Shown here: positions 48,381-59,265 of the stretch, in pieces
Position numbering within the stretch: the first letter of the stretch is position 1
How the letters are laid out: each line of letters starts with the position of its first letter
Origin: Orthonyx spaldingii
Lineage: Eukaryota > Chordata > Aves > Passeriformes > Orthonychidae
Assembly: GCA_013397795.1 (NCBI GenBank)
Contig: VZTJ01003848.1
Coordinates: 223,338 to 287,337 of the forward strand
DNA: 64,000 nucleotides
Direction of reading: 5' to 3'
The notes under the pieces: generated by a model
The model's input: only the letters and a program-made list of their open reading frames with translations
The model's database searches: none
What the model was told of the DNA's origin: nothing
Program-made: the position numbers and the translations under genes

Positions 48381-51300
48381 AAGGCAGCCAGAAATTAACC
48401 CTTGCTCCTCATTTTTCATAGCCACTTTGCTACCATGAATTGCATCAAGACAATAAATTGTTGAAGCTAATGCTATCACAAACCAAGATGCTGCTGCTGA
48501 TTGAAATCTATCATTATCACTCATACTCTAAAAGGTTGGGCACTAAAAGGTTTGATTCCCGACCACTCTGCACCTTAGATTCCCTTTGTACAACCAAATG
48601 CAACAACCTACCCTCAACTCCTGCAATACCCTAATACATTTTTATGGAGGTTCTTAAATATGCACACATAAATTTAAAGTTTCAGAGTATCTCACTGTGC
48701 ACTCTCAGCTAATTTACTGTTCATATATGACCCTCTGTGAAAGGAGAAGATAAATAACAAGAAGACATCCAGCATTTCAAATGGTCAGCAAATGGATGGA
48801 TGACTTCACTCAGGCTCCTTTGGTAATCTCCACAGCCTTCTGCCAATAAGCCAGACAATGGAAAAGGAAGTTAAAATACTGAGTGTGGGAAAATGCTTTG
48901 CACTGGGGGAAACAAATATATGATACTCATATGTAAGTGAAAATCACTCATTGCAATAGGTCAGATTTGATCTAGTATTGATCACTTGGAGTGGATGCAA
49001 CTATCAGTCACTAAAGAATAAGTACAATATGCTGTCAAGTCTTTCTCATTAAAATAATATATATAGCATTAATGTATTTTAATGGTAATAATTATTTTTG
49101 TGGGCTTAAATTTGGCTATTTGCATCTTCACTTATGGAAACAGAGCTACTGAAAGTTTCAGTCCAAAACAGCCACTGGTTTTTTTTGGCAACTAAAACGT
49201 GCATGTCTGTGCCTTGCCCAAAGTCAGCTTCGGCAGGCACATCAGAGATCAGCGGTTCCTAAGTCTGAGCAGTGAACTTTTGATTACAGCTTATTGTCCT
49301 CCAAATCTAATTCCTTTAAAAATCAAAACAGGTCCTCCAGAGGAGGATTATTAGGGGTCTGCTAAGGATAGAACAGCACAGGCCCAAATTTACCAACAGA
49401 TGAGACGGCTGTGGCGTAGGCGAAAGAAGGCATAAAATGTTTATCCCTTTAAGCCACAGTGACTGATGAAGGGTAAGCTGGAGGGAATGCTCTCCAGAGA
49501 CCTCTCCTGCACTGCACTGCTCCAGTTTTCCTTTCCTCTCTGCTTATGGTTATAATTGTATTATTTGTCCTTCCACTAAGATAAACATGACTTTCCCACA
49601 TTTGAATCCGTTATGACAAATTTACTGGGTTCACTCAGAAAAAAAGCTATCTGTTGCTTCTTGATAGCTCCACCACAGAAAGATAAGGGTGGGCTGGTGA
49701 AAACGTTGAGCTTCTCATAAGTAGAGAATCCAAGGCCAAGGGACAGGCAGGTGAGGAGGAAGCTCCTGCTCCAGTGTGGGCTGTGCTCTCCTCAGGAGCC
49801 TGTGGCAGCTGCAGCACCCTTTCAGCTCTGATACATCACAGGTGGCTTTTGGGAAGAAGGACCATGACAAACATGAAGCAAAGACAGAAAGCCAGGAAAA
49901 CAGAAGAGTTCTGCAGCCAAACCATTTCCAAGGAATAGATAACTGAGAAGTTAAAAACACTTGGCCAGACACTTACAAGTGGACAATTTAGCTTAGAGGA
50001 TAATGCTCTGATGCCACAAGCTGCCCTGAAAGGGTAGAGTGGCTTTGTCACAATGGGCAGCTGGAGTCCTTTCAGGTCCAGTGCATCACGAAATGTGATG
50101 GCAGGGAGGAGCCCACTCCAGCACGCACTCTTGAACCCACATGCTTTCATGTTAACTAAGCCCTAAAAATAACATGCTGTATCAAAAGCAAATTGATAAA
50201 GTCAGTCCAGGGGGGGTTTCTCTTCTGCTATTGCTTGAAGAATGCTGTAAGCAGTTTCATCTCAGTCATTCAGTAATAACAGATGCCTCTGCTCCTTGCA
50301 CTGATGGAGAAAAGTGAAGTTTTCACATAGGGAACACAGTTACTCCAAACTACCTGCAAGGCAGTGATGAATACAGCCCCAGGGACCACATTTTTCTGGG
50401 TACAGCACATTAACAGAGCATTAACCAGGAGAACGTTAATTACACGTTGTTGCTGCTGCTCACCCAAAAGGAATTCAGACTGGCAAAACATGATCATAAA
50501 AAAGAAGGCATTTGGAACAAATCAATGTGTGTGTGACATAAAAATGCCATTTGCAACCTGCCTAGGAAAGCTCTGCAAGCCTTGCATCTGCCTCTCAAGA
50601 TTTCCGCAGCACCATCAAACACACCCTCAGATGATGGTCCAGTGACTCTGCGCTCCACTTAATGAGCACTGACAGGGAGATTAGAACAAAACCCAAAATA
50701 CCCTCTGGTAACATTTCCAGATATAAAACCTCCTTTTTTAGGGAGTTTTGAGCTCATTTTTTTCTCTTAATAATTCTGTTTTAAGACAGACTTCAACATT
50801 CCAGTGACTGAGGGCCAAGACATCTGGGTCTCTGAGGTTAGAATGTGCTGTGAGGACACAACTTCCTGATTCTCTGCCCAGTTTCATCCCCAGAGTCTCC
50901 CAATCTGCTCAAATCCACACTGTCCCCAGGGCCCACAGACCAGATGGGGACAAACAAGCACAGCACACCCCAGGCAGTGAGCTTGCACCCATCAACCCCT
51001 TGGAGATGGAGACCAGGAGATCTGTTCTGCCACATCTAAGACTGCTGGAGATGACAGAGTGTAGAGAAGAAAGTCCCAAAGTGTCAAATCTGTTCCTCTG
51101 AGCCACAGACAATTTGGTTTCTACTCAGAGCAGTTTAATGGAGTACTGATCATCCATCTTCAGGGCACTCTGAATGAAAGCATACCTGTCACCACCATCA
51201 CTACCAGATCACTGTTCAGAAGAGCAAAGTGACCTGTATTTTAAAATCTGTACAAGAGTTACATTCAACAGCTGGTTCTGTTAGTGAAACACTGCTGTTA

Positions 51301-51469
51301 ATGTATGCACACACACGGGGCACAGCCTGGTGTGAGCGTGCAACTTTGGGTTAAAGTCACTGTTGCTTTATAAATTGTGCACAATCATCCGTAATCTTTG
51401 AAAAATACCAAGTACAGTTTGCTCTCTGTTGCCTGTTCTGCACAGCCCTTTCATTACAGAAACATCTGT
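48381..51469. other. Non-coding stretch without recognisable genes
   Basis: No gene is supported. A particularly AT-rich piece lies at about 49045-49115. Frames up to about 104 codons (49836-50150, minus) have no recognisable domain. Confidence 0.5.
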
Positions 51470-51860
51470 TACAAGTGCTTTAGCTGAGGGCTCGTCAGAG
51501 TTTCCATTATAAACCCCCATATTCAAGGGGTTACTGCAACTGAGCCATAAAAAGTTGCTCCAGGCTCAAACTTGGCATAAAAGGTCTCCAGTGGGAGAAT
51601 TATTTTTTTCTAAGCCCAAAATGTTAAAATACATGCAGTTAAACAAAAGCAATTCACTTTCCCTCCGAGAATGCCTCTCCTGATTATATATGTTAGACTT
51701 GCTTATATGTACTAACATTGTGCATGAGCCTTTAAAAGCGAACTATTGATTAATTAATTCATTAAGCTATTTGTTAAAATAAAGTCTCTAACTTCACAAC
51801 CTTACTGATTAATTCAATATATAAGTGGTCAGATGATTTCAGATAGAAAAGCAGCTACCA
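51470..51860. promoter_or_regulatory. Candidate conserved non-coding element with clustered ATTA motifs
   Basis: The stretch holds GATTAATTAATTCATTAAGC at 51748-51767 and CTGATTAATTCAATAT at 51805-51820. These are dense homeodomain-type TAAT/ATTA cores in a low-ORF region. The segment around 51500-51600 (CCATTATAAACCCC, AGCCATAAAAAGTTGCTCCAG, AAACTTGGCATAAAAGGTCTC) has a wording that seems familiar from conserved or anciently repeated amniote DNA, but I cannot place it. Regulatory function is inference only. Confidence 0.3.
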
Positions 51861-54800
51861 CATAGAAAATAAAATATCCATTCATATGAAAAGTAAGAAG
51901 GAGGGAAGTGCTTTTAGGCATTATTTTCATCCCCAGCTTTAACTAACTTTCCTCTTGCAGACAATGGATTTACCCTTAGGCTGGCAATAGCATTCAATGA
52001 CCAAAGTGACTTGAGGGCAAGTAGAGAAGCTATTTTTTTTTCAGAGGCAGCCTGCTCTAGCAGGATGGTGGAGATTAGCAGAAAGATGTTAAGTAGGAGG
52101 AAATATGCTTGTTTAGAGAAGATAAGCGGGGGTGGGTGTGTGTGTGCTCATGTGTGTTTCACTGTATTGCACTGATCAAGGCAGTTAAGGTGATCCACTG
52201 ATCCACAAGCAGTGGTAGAGACAAAAACCCTCCATGCAACCTGGGGACAGAGAAGAAGAAGCAGAAACCATAGCAGAGTTCAATTTAGGAAAGACTGGTT
52301 TGCAGGTAAAGGAAGATGAAGCAAATCTAAAACTCAGGAGAGCTTTGAATTGAAGAAGGGCTCATTTTTCAGGCTTGAGGCTATGAGCAGTGCTGATGTT
52401 CAGCAAGGCAGCCCTGGGGTATAGAATGAGCAAAACTCTTGTTACACCATTAATTGTACTGCGCCCAGCAGCTGCAGCAACAGACCTCACCGCTGATCCT
52501 GCAGGAATTTAAACCCATGAGTAATCCCATTTAAATTAATGGGATTATGCCACAGAAGTGTAGAGTTAAGCATATGTGTATTGGTTTGCTGGAGCAGGCC
52601 CGGAGCGGCAAGCGGGCTCACCGAGTGCTCTGCCTGCAGTGTTGACGCTCTTTGTGCTGCCATCCCACAGCTCCTTCTCTCCCATCCATCCAGCCATTGG
52701 GGAGGAAGGCTGCAGAAGGAGCTCTGAGGTCCCTAAGGAAAACCCCCAAACTGGGGGAAGTCACACAGTGATTCACCATTGAATGAGTGCCACCATTGAG
52801 TGGCACCATTTCCTCTGAGTCAGCCCTGAACAAAGATCCCAGCACTGCTTTAAGGTGGGAAACTGCGGCTAGATGCGCGGCCCAATGGAGGAGATGGAAA
52901 ACAAACATCCTGCTGGCGACTGCCGCAGAAGGTCTCAGTAGCTCATTTGGAGGGTTAGTTTTTTCACCCTGCTGTTTCTGGCCAAGATCCAAGGGCTGTA
53001 ATTCCAGCTTTCTGGTTCACCCTCACAGCATGGGCTCCTGCTGTCTTGCGGCCTTGGTTGCATTTCTGAACACCAACGAGAAGCTGCTGGAGCCCTGACG
53101 GGTGAGCGACAATGTCTCTGTGCACACAACAGATGACCCAGACGCCCCTAGAGAATGAGCATGATGTGAAGAAACAACACTGCAACCTTCACTCATGCTG
53201 AGGAGAGCTTTGGTTTGTATTAAAATCAGATATTGCTCAGCATGCTTGACTACAGCAAAGTGGCTTCCCAGCCTTCACCGACATTGGAAAAACTGGAAAT
53301 TTCACTACGTGCAAATGTTCCCTTTAATCCGCTCCAACACTTCAGCTCTAGCAGTGAGCTCAGGGAAAAGCTGTGAACATGGTGCAGTACCTTATGTGAG
53401 TAATGCACATACTACATCCTGTCTATGGACGTAAGAGGAAAATTTCTCCACTGCAATCTTGCTATCAGCATGCAGCAGGTTTGAGAGGCTCCTAATCATT
53501 GGACATTGGCCAATCTCCTCCAGAGTTCTGGAGTTAACACTGCCATCATCTGATTCCTTATATCACACCCTCTCTTGAGCATCAGGAGCCCCTAGAAAGG
53601 AAAAGCTCAGACAAGGAATCTGTCACTTAAGTCATAGGATATCTGAAGTGAAGGCTACCCATGGCTTCCTTCCTTTTTCCTGTTTTCTGCAACCTTCTTC
53701 TATGGCAGTTGTCACCACATTTCTTAGGTCAAGAACACTCAAATGACCCCTCCTCATATTATTAGGTTTTTTTTATTATGAAAATGTTAAAGTCCTCTAA
53801 ATTAGAGTGTCCCAAATGTCAGATATTTGATTGGCTTGCTCCCCAGTAATTTGGTTTTCCATTTTTGCTTTATGTGAACCATGCAAATACATGTTTTGAC
53901 TGGTTCAAAAACTCTTCTTGTAAATATAAACAAACATTAAAAATCTGACAAAAAAAGCTGACATTAAGTAGCTAGAAAGCTGGGATAAGTATCAGCTAAA
54001 AGGAATTTCCTGCTGCTACTATGTGTATTTCTACCTTTAATCACTGCCATATTATTTTCTTATCCCTGCTTGTCCTCCATGGCATGATTTAAGCAGATAT
54101 CAGACAGATCCTAAAGAAGCCTTTTAGAATAGACCAGTCTTTAAAGATTTGTCTTTGCTGTAAGAAGAGAATAATGTTCACAAAAGTTATATACTTTTCT
54201 ATGTATTTAAATACTTTCCCTGTGCAGTTATATGTAATGTCAACTCTACCTATCATTCCATTTTGAAATTTCAAACATGCTCATCTCTACAAGTCCAATT
54301 AAAAAAAATCTTTTCTTTGCACATTTTTATGTGAAAGTGGTGAAAACCATGTATTTAAAATGAATGGGGATTGATGTGAATCTGTTACTTTAACAAGAAA
54401 CAATCTGGTATTTCCATAAGCAATTAGACTATGTTAATAGTCTATAATTTATCATGCCAAGAAATGACAGAAGCAACTTCTTAACTATATGAAAGTGTCC
54501 GGGGTTTAGTTAATATTTCTTCTTTAGAGAAAAGATAACTCACATGTCCATCTGGATCTAACTCAGCTGTTGTGAAAGAGCAGCATCAGCATTCAGAACA
54601 GCAGAAATAGCAGAGAGTCAGAGTTCAGGTCCCACTGCCATCCTGTTGTTTCTACAAAAGCAAGGCAAATGACCCTGGAAAAACACAGCAGAATGCATCA
54701 GGCAGAGGTGTTATCCTCGGCTGTAAAGCTCTCTCTGAAGTAATCACTGGGGGTGTTAATTTGCCTTTCTTTTATTTTGCTTTTAAATGTGATCTGTGAT

Positions 54801-55997
54801 CCTGTTAGCATTTTTACATGTCACACTGAAACTTCACCCTCGAAAAGGACTGGGATGGAGATTCCTCATCTGTGGTCCACGGCACAGCGGTGAGCTCACT
54901 GTGCCTGCAGTATGCTGACTTTCATCCTGGACTTCATCTGAAAGGAACAGAGCCAAGGGAAGGAGAAGAGATAAACAGCAAAAGCAGAAACCATGGTCAA
55001 CTTTTACAGGAAGGTCAATACCCATATTCCTCTAAAGACCTCTTAAAAAGAGGCACAAATGCTTTTTCAGTATGGTTTTCCATGTAATGTAAATTGCCAC
55101 AGGGATGTTGCACAATTACTTGGAGGATAAGTGCCCATGAGGCAATTTCTTTATTGAGATGTGGAGCTCATCACAGAAAAGCTGGAAAACACCTGTAGGT
55201 GTGGGAATAAGTTTCTACTCTTACTGGAATAATATACTCTGGTCATTGTGCAGGCTTTTCAAGATCCCATAGCATACAACACCTATTTCTGTCTGTCCTC
55301 TGAAGGATCCCTTCCCTTTTTTCCACAGATGAGATAATTTACCTGGCATTTAGCAGAAGAAAAACCATTAAACCACACATTAAAAGTGGCCCATGATGAA
55401 CAGAAGCCAAGTGACATTGGCAAAGGGAGGAAGTGAAACGTGTGAAATGCAAGATTATGCCAATCTTGAGATGCAGTTTTAGAACTGGCTTTCGATGGAC
55501 CATGTATGTTGTATTCCCTTGGAATAGGTACAGCACTGAATGATTCAGAAGTCTGACCTGAAGACCAAAAAACTGATGGAAAGTTTCCCGTTGATTTCAG
55601 GGTCTTTGGATTACAAGTTTTTGCAGGAAGCACCATTGATTACTGAAATAGCCTCAGCGATATGAAACCTCTGAGAAATTTAGTTCTACTATGCTTTAGC
55701 TATTTCTGCCACTACTTCTACCGTAGCTGTCTGTCTCAGGCTGATCTATTTAAAATAATTATTTCTTTCTGGAACTTTAAAGGTTTGAGTCATCCAAAAT
55801 GATGAGTCTGCAGGGAAAGCTCCTTTTCCACCTCCTCCCCCCACTCCCCACATTACAGCACTGTGGAGACCTGTACATGAAACTTCACTCCTCCATTAGA
55901 AGAACTTGAAATTTGACAGTGGCTTGAAGTTTGACAGTTTGAAAATGGCTTTTCAAACAGATATATATTTTCACATCTTTGAAAGCCAATATATACC
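51861..55997. other. Non-coding stretch without recognisable genes
   Basis: No gene is supported. A short G-rich/GT run lies at about 52128-52146. A 10-bp-arm palindrome at 52522-52547 (TAATCCCAT...ATGGGATTA) is followed by GTTAAGCATATGTG. This recalls the same class of old palindromic amniote repeats as 39609-39718. Small GC-richer patches at 52590-52640 and 52860-52890 are too short to be a CpG island. Confidence 0.5.
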
Positions 55998-56800
55998 ACA
56001 GAATCACAGAATAAGCTGAGTTGGAGGCCCACAAGGATCATGGAGTCCAACTCCTGGCCCTGCACAGCACCATCCCCAAGAGTCACACCATGTGCCCGAG
56101 AGCATTGTCTAAACTCTTCTTGAATTCTATCAGGCTTGGGGCTGTGACCACTTTCCTGGGGAGCCTGTTCCAGTGCTCAACCACCCTCTGCCTCTGGCTG
56201 AAGAAACTTTCTAATATCTAAACTAAATCTCCCCTAAGCCTCCCCTGACACAACTTCACACCATTTCCTCAGGTCCTGTCACAGGAGGAGATCAACACAA
56301 ACAAGAGATCAACATCTGCCCCTCTGCTTCCCCTCACAAGGAATGAGGCCGCCCCTCAGTCTCCTCTTCTCCAGGTTGAACAGACCAAGTGACCTCAGCT
56401 GCTCCTCATACGGCTTCCCCTCAAGGCCCTTCACCATCTTTGTTGCCCTGCTTTGGACACTGTCTAACAGCTTAATTTCTGTCTTGTATTGTGTCACCCA
56501 AAACTGCCCCAGGACTCGAGGTGATGCTGCTCCAGCACAGAGCAGAGAAGGACAATCCCCTCCCTTGCCTGGCTGGCGATGCTGGGCCTGATGTCCCCAG
56601 GACAGGGTTGGCCCTCCTGGCTGCCAGGGCACTGCTGACCCGTGTTCAACTTTCCACAGACCTCCCTGCTCCTGAGGGAGTCAACAGCTCCTCCCAGTTT
56701 TGTATCATCTGCAAACTTGCTTAGTATCCCTTCCAGTTCTGCATCCAAATCATTTATGGTGATTTTGAAGAGCACAGGGCCTAAGAAAGATCTGGGTTTC
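55998..56800 (-). mobile_element. CR1 LINE with reverse-transcriptase remnant, 5'-truncated
   Basis: The left end CACAGAATCACAGAATAAGC is the reverse complement of the CR1 3' tail. It is followed by GGAGTCCAACTCCTGGCCC, CCTGTTCCAGTGCTC, GGTTGAACAGACCAAGTG and CTGCTCCTCATACGGC, all CR1 landmarks. Further right the minus strand carries ORF2 remnants: the end of the protein at about 56330-56520 and the reverse-transcriptase palm at about 56670-56800. Similarity fades beyond about 56800, so the 5' boundary is approximate. Of the CR1 copies here, this one retains the clearest coding remnants. Frames are nonetheless disrupted. Confidence 0.95.
56309..56632 (-). pseudogene. CR1 ORF2 C-terminal remnant
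   Basis: The minus-strand translation contains QFWVTQYKTEIKLLDSVQSR, ATKMVKGLEGKPYEEQLR and LGLFNLEKRRLRGGLI, corresponding to the conserved C-terminal end of CR1 ORF2. The segment to its right (upstream in the element) lies in a different frame from the palm remnant, showing at least one frameshift in between. Confidence 0.9.
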
Positions 56801-56913
56801 CATGACCAAAATTGCCTGAGGCACCCTTGCTGTGTAGGAAATGCCAGCCCTGAGCTGACCAGGGTGGATCTAGACTGCAGCTGGGTCAGTGCACAGACCT
56901 CTGAGAACTGCAA
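56494..56913 (-). pseudogene. CR1 reverse-transcriptase palm remnant
   Basis: The frame contains FLGPVLFKITINDLDAELEG and then ILSKFADDTKLGGAVDSL. FADD is the catalytic Asp-Asp motif of non-LTR reverse transcriptases, flanked here by residues typical of CR1. The amino-terminal part of this frame (before about residue 45) does not look like CR1 and is probably flanking DNA read through. The fragment is truncated and cannot be active. Confidence 0.9.
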
Positions 56914-58344
56914 AACTCACCCTACTGCAAAGAGAGCGAGGGTAAATCAGGGATAAATCAAGAAGTGAAAAATACATATTCACATATCCAACAGGGATGG
57001 GAAGAAACTTAAGTGACCAAAGATGGGGAAGAGGCAGCTCTGCCACAGCTCTACCCACGCAGCTTTAAGTGACTGATCTACACTCTCTTACAGTATGGCT
57101 ATGGTGTACTTTACAGTATGCACTGAATTTTAATTTTTCTGTGCAGATTTCACAGCCTTCCTTCCTCCTGTGGCTTTTACTACCCAAGAAGGGAGAAAGG
57201 CGGAACAGAAAGCTGCAAACCGAAGGGAGTGTGGGTGTGAGGGGGTTTATGTGTGCTTTGGGTTTGAAGCTTTGGCCTGAAAAGAGATATTTTTGTTAAC
57301 AGACTACAAAAGATGGATGATTTGCTGTACTGAAAAAGTTAGAAACTCCTGCAACGTCAACACAGTTCATTGAAAGTTAAGAGGGGGCGTGTTATTTTTA
57401 GGTGCTAAGTAATTCACAACATTTTGTGTTTAAAATAAAATATTCATCTGTATCATTATGAGTCATCTTTGTTCGGATAGTTTACTAAAATATTCTCCTT
57501 ATGTAATACTATCATCCAACATGCCTGAGATCTCTATTTTATTTTAAAGTTGGTGTATAACAGAAAGTCAACAGATATATTTGTGTTTTTAAGGTTAATG
57601 GTGAAGTGAAACAATATTTCAGGTATAGTCACTATTAACAAGATGTAAAATATTGACTTCTTTCGCTATATTTTCAAACATTCTGTGTCTTTTCTATTAT
57701 TATTTTTCTTCTGCAGTTTATGTGCTGTACTCCTGCAGCCAGGAACATGTGTTTCCAATTACTTGAGCTTTCCATACCAGCTTTGCGTTCAATAACAACA
57801 TTTTTTTTTAAGGTACAGCTCCTCCTCCCACAGAAGTTAATATTCCTCTCCTTTTTCATGCAGCTAACAGCAGTGGCTCTTGATTTCGGGCTTATTTTAG
57901 AAATCATTTGATTTGGAGCTCCCCCAGACAAGAATATTACTTTTTTCTAAACTTCTTGTACATTTTAAGTGAGAAAACCAAGCTTTCATATTGAATATAT
58001 ATGAAGCCTTGAAGCAAGAGAGGGAAAACTGATGCAATCCAGTCTGCCTTGCATGACATGTTCTCTAGTTTCTTACACAGCAAAGAATCCAATTTGACCA
58101 CTAGAGCCATAATGGTAGAAATATGAGATATCATCCCATCCTTAAAATTCATGCTTAGGCCTTACAAATCCCATTCCTGAAGTATCTGTGCAACCTGTGT
58201 CCTAGCAATGTGTTGTAAGGTCATACATTGTGATTATGACCATTTGTACATGGAGAACTGAGGCAGATAGATGTTCTTTGCCTCTGTTTTGTCTTAGGGC
58301 TCAAGCTTGTATTTGACTTTTCTGTGCAGTTCTGAGTCCCACCC
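56801..58344. other. Non-coding stretch without recognisable genes
   Basis: No gene is supported. AT-rich unique sequence dominates, especially 57300-57700. No repeat family was recognised. Confidence 0.5.
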
Positions 58345-58637
58345 TTGAAGAAGGATCTGAAGGTCCTTGAATGTTTCCTGAGGAGAGCAACAAAGTCAGT
58401 GAGAGGGCTGAAAGTCATGTCCTGTGAGGAGCAGCTGTGGGCTCTGGGCTTGTCTGGTTTGGAGAAGAGAAGGCTGAGAGGTGACCTTGTGCTAACAGCT
58501 TCCTGAGCAGGGGAGGGGGAGATGGAGGTGCTGAACTGTTCTCCCTGGGTCCATTGGTAGGACATGGGAATGGTTTAAAGGTTTAAAGTACCAGGGGAGG
58601 TTTAGACTTGATATTAGGAAGCATTTCTTGGAAAAAT
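58345..58637 (+). mobile_element. CR1 LINE, left half of an interrupted copy
   Basis: The plus strand reads GAAGGTCCTTGAATG, AGCAACAAAGTCAGTGAGAG, TCCTGTGAGGAGCAGCTG, TTGGAGAAGAGAAGGCTGAG, CCAGGGGAGGTTTAGACTTG and ATATTAGGAAGCATTTCTT. These are successive CR1 landmarks from the ORF2 C-terminus into the 3' untranslated region. The copy breaks off at about 58630-58637 and resumes at about 59087 beyond an inserted CR1. Confidence 0.9.
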
Positions 58638-59086
58638 GGAGCCATTTTAGGTTGGAAAAGACTTTTAAGATCTTCAGGCCCAACCATTAACCCAACACTT
58701 CCAAGTTACCATTAAAGTATGGTAAACTACTGTCAACCCTAAGTGCCATGTCTACATGTCTTTTAAATACCTCTAGGCATAGTGACTCAACCACTTCCCT
58801 TGGAAACCTGTTCCAGTGCTTAACCACCTTTTCTGTGAATATTTTTTTCCAGTGTCCAATCTAAACCTCCCCTGGTGCAACATGAGGCCATGTCACTTGT
58901 TACCTAGGAGAAGAGACCAACCCCCACTCCAGCCATAACCTCCTTACAGGCAGTTGTAGAGAGTAATAAGGTCTCCCCTGAACCTCCTTTTCTCCAGGCT
59001 AAACACCCCCAGCTCCCTCAACTGCTCCTCACAGGACTTGTGCTCTAGACCTTTCCCCACCTGCTTTGCCCTTCTTTCAACATACT
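58638..59086 (-). mobile_element. CR1 LINE inserted into another CR1 in opposite orientation
   Basis: Its 3' end faces left. GCCATTTTAGGTTGGAAAAG, then CAGGCCCAACCATTAACCC, AAGTGCCATGTCTACATGTC, CTGTTCCAGTGCTTAACCACC, AACCTCCTTTTCTCCAGGC and CAACTGCTCCTCACAGGACT are the reverse complements of CR1 3' landmarks. It is 5'-truncated, about 450 bp. Because it interrupts the plus-strand copy, it must be the younger of the two insertions. Junctions are placed to within about 10 bp. Confidence 0.9.
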
Positions 59087-59265
59087 TCAGAGGGTGTCAT
59101 AATAGTGGAACAATCTTCCAAGAGGGGTGGTCAACACTGTCAGTGTTTAAGAGGTATTTGGATAATGCCCTTAACAACGTTTTAAGTCTTGGTCAGCCCT
59201 GAAGCGGTCAGGTAGTTGGACTAGATGAAGATTTTAGGTTCCTTCCAACTGAAATATTTTTTCTA
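59087..59265 (+). mobile_element. CR1 LINE, right half of the interrupted copy
   Basis: Sequence resumes with AGAGGGTGTCATAATAGTGGAA, then TGTTTAAGAGGTATTTGG, GTTGGACTAGATGAAGATTT and TTCCTTCCAACTGAAATATT. These are the CR1 3' landmarks that should follow ATTTCTT in the left half. The two halves together form one plus-strand copy of about 470 bp split by a minus-strand CR1. Confidence 0.9.

Noticed and set aside
52590..52900. CpG island promoter
   Set aside because: Only two short GC-richer patches with few CpGs. They are too small and discontinuous for an island.
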